Source: Brumimicrobium sp033722555 (GTDB taxonomy: Bacteria > Bacteroidota > Bacteroidia > Flavobacteriales_D > Crocinitomicaceae). Taken from it: DNA of 56,475 bases. Under the pieces are notes generated by a model. That model searched no databases. It was not told the origin of the DNA and saw only the letters and a program-made list of their open reading frames with translations. The first letter of the stretch is position 1; every line of letters starts with the position of its first letter. Shown here one piece after another: positions 52,387 through 56,475 of the stretch. The stretch spans positions 1 to 56,475 of the forward strand of contig JAWVYS010000020.1 of the NCBI GenBank assembly GCA_033722555.1. The letters run 5' to 3'. The position numbers and the translations under genes are program-made.

Positions 52387-53121
52387 CTATAGTTCTCTCA
52401 TGAAATCGTAACTTCTAAGTATTGTCGATTTCCTAGGATAGGATTTATCCGGACTGTAAATAAAAAAGCAGGAACCCTCTTTAATCGTATGTATGATTTT
52501 TGGAGCTTCATCCATCGGTAAAGCCGGACAACCGTAACTTCTACCGAGAACATTATTATTTTTGTCAAGAAAAGACTTGGTGGCATAATTCGCTCCATGA
52601 ACAACGATTCCTCGTTCTCTGGCTTTTGAATTACAGTATTCCAGTCCATCCAACCGCATCGCAAGATCAAATTTACCGGTATACGTTTCATTCGCTATGA
52701 AAAAACCATAACTACTTTGAAGGCTTCCGACCTTGTTTGAGAATTCATTTGCTTCAGCTCCTCCTGTATTTCTCCCATGAGAACAAAGTGACTTGTAAAC
52801 CACCGAAAAATTCTTTGTTTCAATCACATAAAGCCTTTCTCTGGAAGAATGCTGACTAAAATCAACGATGGTCAGATAATCTGAATTGGAAAGTTTTCCC
52901 TGAGATTTAAGGGTATAAAATCCATGAAGTCCCTGTTTGAAAGCCTCAAAATTCAAAGAAGTATCTTGAAGACAATGATAATTGGAATAAGCAACCTGTT
53001 CCCATTTTTGAATGAGCGGTTTATTCCCTTCTCCATTTTTGGAAGTGGAATTTTTGAATGCCGAAGCCATAATGGCAATCAAAAGTATCAACAGTAATTT
53101 TAATCTGAATTTTGGGAGCAT
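52387..53121 (-). CDS. YkuD_2-type L,D-transpeptidase-like protein
   Basis: A 244-residue exported protein with an N-terminal hydrophobic signal/anchor (LKLLLILLIAIMASAF). The catalytic region has the His and Cys of the YkuD fold: RGIVVHGANYATKSF and GRSYGCPALPMDEA. L,D-transpeptidases cross-link peptidoglycan or attach proteins to it; YkuD_2 members are little studied. The start at 53121 is chosen over 53199 because a consensus promoter lies at 53128-53158 and the longer form would include it. Confidence 0.85.
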   Translation of the reverse strand: MLPKFRLKLLLILLIAIMASAFKNSTSKNGEGNKPLIQKWEQVAYSNYHCLQDTSLNFEAFKQGLHGFYTLKSQGKLSNSDYLTIVDFSQHSSRERLYVIETKNFSVVYKSLCSHGRNTGGAEANEFSNKVGSLQSSYGFFIANETYTGKFDLAMRLDGLEYCNSKARERGIVVHGANYATKSFLDKNNNVLGRSYGCPALPMDEAPKIIHTIKEGSCFFIYSPDKSYPRKSTILRSYDFMREL

Positions 53122-53127
53122 GCCCTG

Positions 53128-53158
53128 CAAAACTAACAAAATGTCTGTATCTTTGCAA
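53128..53158 (-). promoter_or_regulatory. Promoter of the YkuD_2 gene (TTG-N20-TAGTTTTG)
   Basis: On the minus strand TTG (53158-53156), 20 nt, TAGTTTTG (53135-53128). The ATG at 53121 follows after 6 nt, so the transcript is nearly or fully leaderless. It overlaps the prfC -7 element on the other strand. Confidence 0.65.
53148..53155 (+). promoter_or_regulatory. -7 promoter element for prfC
   Basis: TATCTTTG matches the consensus on the plus strand, 54 nt before the prfC ATG. It lies directly against the -33 TTG of the divergent YkuD_2 promoter. Confidence 0.55.
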
Positions 53159-53209
53159 CGATTTTCGAGTAAGGCGGAGATTTTCACGTTAAAAATCAAT
53201 CATTTCGGG

Positions 53210-54796
53210 ATGAATAAGAATGAGATAGAGAAAAGGCGGACATTTGGAATTATTTCTCACCCGGATGCGGGAAAAACAACACTCACTGAGAAGCTTCTTC
53301 TTTTCGGTGGGGCTATCCAGACTGCCGGAGCTGTAAAGAATAATAAAATAAAGAAAACAGCTACCTCCGATTTCATGGAAATAGAAAAGCAACGCGGTAT
53401 ATCCGTTGCTACTTCCGTTATGGCCTTTGAATATCTTAACAAGCAAATCAATATTCTCGATACACCGGGTCACAAAGATTTTGCGGAGGACACATACCGT
53501 ACCCTTACCGCAGTCGACAGTGTAATCCTTGTTATAGACAATGCAAACGGAGTTGAAAGTCAGACCGAAAAGCTGATGGAAGTGTGTCGAATGCGTAATA
53601 CGCCGGTAATCGTGTTTATTAACAAAATGGATCGCTTCGGTAAAGACCCTTTCGACCTTCTTGACGAAATAGAGAACAAACTCGGAATCAAAGTCCGCCC
53701 CCTCACCTGGCCTATCGGTGACGGAGACGATTTCAAAGGGGTATATAACCTTTATACCAAGGAACTGAATTTATTTCAGGCAAATAAAACCAAAATCTCG
53801 GATGTTCTGATAAAAATAAAGGACCTCTCCGATCCTAAACTTGACGAAATTGTCGGTGAAAAATTTGCCGATGAACTCCGTGAAGAAGTTGAACTGATTA
53901 ATGGAGTTTATGATGATTTCGATCAGAAAACTTATCTCTCGGGAGAGGTCGCACCTGTATTCTTCGGTAGTGCCGTAAATAATTTCGGTGTTAAAGAACT
54001 GCTTGATACATTTGTAGAAATCTCTCCTTCACCGCGGGGAAGAGACACAGATATTGAATTCGTTAAACCAGACGACGAAAAATTTTCGGGATTCGTTTTT
54101 AAAATACATGCCAACCTTGATCCCAATCACAGAGACAGAATTGCTTTTCTGCGCATAGTATCAGGAAAATTTGAAAGGAACACTTTTTATAAACACGTTC
54201 GGAATGGTAAAAAACTCAAATTCCCCAACCCGACCTCTTTCATGGCAAAGGATAAAAGCATTGTTGATGAAGCTTATCCAGGCGATGTCGTTGGATTATA
54301 TGATACCGGGAACTTTAAGATTGGAGATACCTTAACTGAGGGAAAGGAAATCAATTTTGTGGGTATCCCCTCTTTTTCACCGGAAATATTTCAGGAACTT
54401 CGAAATGACGATCCTATGAAATCCAAGCAGCTAGATAAAGGAATACGGCAGCTCATGGATGAAGGAGTAGCTCAATTGTTCATCCAGGAGCCGGGAAGTA
54501 GGAAAATTGTTGGAACAGTGGGACAACTTCAGTTTGATGTAATTCTTTATCGACTTACACATGAATACGGGGCTAAATGTTCATTTACCCCACTAAATTA
54601 TCATAAGGCATGTTGGATTACCACGAAAAATCAGGATCAGTTGGAAAAGTTTCTAAAAGCAAAAACCGGGAATATTGTTCGGGATAAAGACGATAACCTG
54701 GTATTTTTAGCTGAAACACCTTTTCTTTTACAGATGGCGGAGAGGGATTATCCTGAAATTACTTTTCATAAGACTTCTGAGTTCAAAGTAAAATAA
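53210..54796 (+). CDS. prfC: Peptide chain release factor 3
   Basis: A 528-residue translational GTPase that removes RF1/RF2 from the ribosome after termination. It starts MNKNEIEKRRTFGIISHPDA; G1 SHPDAGKTTLTEKL, G2 around EKQRGISVATSV, G3 DTPGHKDFAEDTYR, G4 FINKMDRFGKD, then domains II and III (PTSFMAKDKSIVDEAYPGD, VGQLQFDVILYRL). The upstream open frame to 53012 has no similarity to RF3, so the ATG at 53210 is the start; length then equals the family norm. Confidence 0.95.
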   Translation: MNKNEIEKRRTFGIISHPDAGKTTLTEKLLLFGGAIQTAGAVKNNKIKKTATSDFMEIEKQRGISVATSVMAFEYLNKQINILDTPGHKDFAEDTYRTLTAVDSVILVIDNANGVESQTEKLMEVCRMRNTPVIVFINKMDRFGKDPFDLLDEIENKLGIKVRPLTWPIGDGDDFKGVYNLYTKELNLFQANKTKISDVLIKIKDLSDPKLDEIVGEKFADELREEVELINGVYDDFDQKTYLSGEVAPVFFGSAVNNFGVKELLDTFVEISPSPRGRDTDIEFVKPDDEKFSGFVFKIHANLDPNHRDRIAFLRIVSGKFERNTFYKHVRNGKKLKFPNPTSFMAKDKSIVDEAYPGDVVGLYDTGNFKIGDTLTEGKEINFVGIPSFSPEIFQELRNDDPMKSKQLDKGIRQLMDEGVAQLFIQEPGSRKIVGTVGQLQFDVILYRLTHEYGAKCSFTPLNYHKACWITTKNQDQLEKFLKAKTGNIVRDKDDNLVFLAETPFLLQMAERDYPEITFHKTSEFKVK

Positions 54797-54852
54797 GATC
54801 AATATTTTACGGAAATAATTGATATATTCGTTTACTGAAACACAAATCGATC

Positions 54853-56475
54853 ATGTCATTTAATTTTCACAGAGCGATTATACTTCTCTTTGTTTTCTTT
54901 TCTTTTTGCGATTATTCGCGCTCTCAGAATAAACAAAAGATCGATTCACTTTATCAGGCTCTCGCCCAATTAACCGATTCAAGGACCTACATAAACGACA
55001 CCACCCGGATTGATCTATACCTTCAGTTGGGAAAACAATTTTCAAGAAACAAGCTTGCCCTCGATTCAGCCCTTAATTTTCTGGACACGGCCATAGGTCT
55101 TAGTGATCAGGCTCTAAAAAAATGGAAAGCAAAACTGGATGAAGAACAAAAGCTTTATCTTCAAGTATTCAAAGCAAAAGGATATGCTTCCAAGGGGAAG
55201 ATCTTTTATAAAGAAAGGATGTATGACCGATCAGATTCTTTGGGATTGCTTGCCATTGATATCCTTAAACCGCTTGAAAAGAAAAAGTATTCCGAACTCA
55301 AAAAGAGGGTGTTAAAACTCTATGCGAACACAATGTTGTGGTTTGGAAATTCTCTTTATTTCAGAGGAAAATATGATGAAGCGCTTGGTTATTATAGTGA
55401 GGTAGACAGAGCATCGGAAATGCTGGATGATTACACCAATCAATCGAGGGCAATAGGTGCAGCTGCCATTATTTACAAAAACCAAGGTAAATTCGAAAAT
55501 GCACTGGAATATAATTTTCGAGCCCTTTCCCTCGCTGAAAAAAGCAAAGACCCTCAAAGTATAGCGATGATACTAAGCAATATTGGGATTCTCTATAAAA
55601 ACATGGGAGATTATGACAAAGCGATAGATTATTACAGTAAATGCATTGAGATCTATGAACAGTTGGGTGATAAAGGTGAGCTCGGTCGTATGTACAATAA
55701 CATGGGAGTGGCTCTTAAAAATCAGGACAAATATCAGGAGGCGTTGGATTATTATAAACAGGCTCTTAAAATAGCCAGAGAAACCAAGAGGGAAATAAAT
55801 ATAATTTCGGCCAATACCAATGTTGCAAACGTATTGAATAAGCTTGGGAAATTTCGCGAAGCACAGGAGTATCTGTTGGAAGCCATAGAACTTGGTGAGA
55901 AAAATAATTTAAAGAACGAACTCATCACCGCCTATTCTTCACTGGGAACAACCTACTCCGAACTTGGTCAGGTGCACAAGTGCCTTCCTCTGTATCAAAA
56001 AATGATGAAGCTCGCCGATGAGCTTGATTCTGATAAATACAAAATGGCAGCTCATCACAAGTTTTATGAGTACTATACCAAGGTCAATAATTACGAAAAG
56101 GCGCTCGAACACTATAAAGATTATATCGATCTGCGCGACAGCCTGAATAATATGGATTTGAAAAAAGCGGCCATCGAAAAGGAAACGGCTTACAAATACC
56201 AGATGAAGAAAATAGCGGATAGCGTGGCATTCGCAGAACAAAACAGGATGAATGAAAAGCTTGTTAAAGAGAAGGAAAAACAACTTAAAGCTACCAAGAA
56301 TCAGCAGATCATGCTCGGTGTAGTTGCCGTACTCATACTGGTCTTTGCCTTTTTCATGTATAACAGGTTTAAGGTCACTCAAAAACAGCACAACATCATA
56401 GACAAGCAGAAACAGATCGTTGAGCATAAAAACAAAGAGATTTCAGACTCCATCGATTATGCAAAACGCATTCAG
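54853..56475 (+). CDS. TPR signalling protein, probably with a C-terminal SpoIIE-type phosphatase (partial)
   Basis: An open frame of 541 codons runs off the end of the window. It starts with a signal sequence (MSFNFHRAIILLFVFFSFC), then at least six TPR units (about 140-430; for example LSNIGILYKNMGDYDKAIDY and YNNMGVALKNQDKYQEALDY), one membrane helix (about 484-503, LGVVAVLILVFAFFMY) and a coiled coil ending KNKEISDSIDYAKRIQ. In Bacteroidota that last motif directly precedes a PP2C-like SpoIIE phosphatase domain, which would lie beyond 56475. It is probably a sensor that controls a phosphorylation switch. Confidence 0.85.
   Translation, partial: MSFNFHRAIILLFVFFSFCDYSRSQNKQKIDSLYQALAQLTDSRTYINDTTRIDLYLQLGKQFSRNKLALDSALNFLDTAIGLSDQALKKWKAKLDEEQKLYLQVFKAKGYASKGKIFYKERMYDRSDSLGLLAIDILKPLEKKKYSELKKRVLKLYANTMLWFGNSLYFRGKYDEALGYYSEVDRASEMLDDYTNQSRAIGAAAIIYKNQGKFENALEYNFRALSLAEKSKDPQSIAMILSNIGILYKNMGDYDKAIDYYSKCIEIYEQLGDKGELGRMYNNMGVALKNQDKYQEALDYYKQALKIARETKREINIISANTNVANVLNKLGKFREAQEYLLEAIELGEKNNLKNELITAYSSLGTTYSELGQVHKCLPLYQKMMKLADELDSDKYKMAAHHKFYEYYTKVNNYEKALEHYKDYIDLRDSLNNMDLKKAAIEKETAYKYQMKKIADSVAFAEQNRMNEKLVKEKEKQLKATKNQQIMLGVVAVLILVFAFFMYNRFKVTQKQHNIIDKQKQIVEHKNKEISDSIDYAKRIQ

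Noticed and set aside
53012..53209. 66-residue N-terminal extension of RF3
   Set aside because: It is the antisense of the YkuD_2 gene start and does not resemble RF3; family proteins begin at the ATG at 53210.

Overview
The window looks like chromosome of a member of the Bacteroidota, most likely Flavobacteriales. The signs are type IX secretion (T9SS) C-terminal sorting domains, PorE-like OmpA lipoproteins, Bacteroidota-type promoters (TTG, about 19-20 nt, TAnnTTTG), weak Shine-Dalgarno signals, an IcmF fused mutase, DUF6327/holin/YtxH and CCC-motif/DUF2752 gene sets, and an RF3-type prfC. This placement is inferred from gene content and promoter style; no rRNA gene is present.

Layout. 1-1.6 kb: end of an unknown gene, a SixA-like phosphatase and a small envelope operon (YtxH, holin-like, DUF6327). 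1.8-5.9 kb: an ECF sigma factor, translationally coupled to a membrane anti-sigma-like protein carrying a beta-barrel-like domain, then a lipoprotein and a T9SS cargo protein. 5.95-6.32 kb: RNase P RNA. 6.4-14.3 kb: O-methyltransferase, threonine aldolase, FeoA, QueE, PorE-like T9SS lipoprotein, UbiA prenyltransferase, Maf and an iodotyrosine-deiodinase-like flavoprotein. 14.35-15.75 kb: an accessory patch with a 21-bp tandem repeat array, a sigma-54-like promoter and an orphan helical protein gene. 15.85-21.65 kb: a block of decaying, tandemly duplicated secreted genes (S8 peptidase plus propeller protein) bounded by 111-bp direct repeats that contain the last codons of icmF and a REP-like palindrome. 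21.6-25 kb: icmF. 25-33.7 kb: small membrane proteins, a DAHP synthase/chorismate mutase with an attenuator and an aromatic-rich leader peptide, SDR, ABC-F, SF2 helicase, lipoproteins and trxB. 33.7-46 kb: membrane proteins, an HsdR_N-like nuclease-fold protein, a GluR0-like glutamate-receptor potassium channel, an M16 peptidase pair, TrpG/PabA, RidA, a GT2 fusion and an E2 acyltransferase. 46-56.5 kb: two tandem TPR/PD40 envelope proteins (one with a SPOR domain), a DEDDh exonuclease, an FAH-family enzyme, an L,D-transpeptidase-like protein, prfC and a TPR signalling protein cut by the window end.

How the genes connect. Branched-chain and odd-chain acyl-CoA metabolism (IcmF, E2), aromatic amino acid synthesis (DAHP synthase/chorismate mutase with its attenuator, TrpG/PabA) and envelope/T9SS biology (PorE-like protein, tandem TPR/PD40 proteins, at least three CTD-bearing cargo proteins) dominate. 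Several genes (feoA, queE, the DAHP leader peptide, the L,D-transpeptidase-like gene) have a -7 element only 4-6 nt before the start codon, which suggests leaderless transcripts. The most unusual parts are the 21-bp array with its neighbour gene, the icmF-tail repeats around the protease block, the aromatic attenuator and the GluR0-like channel.
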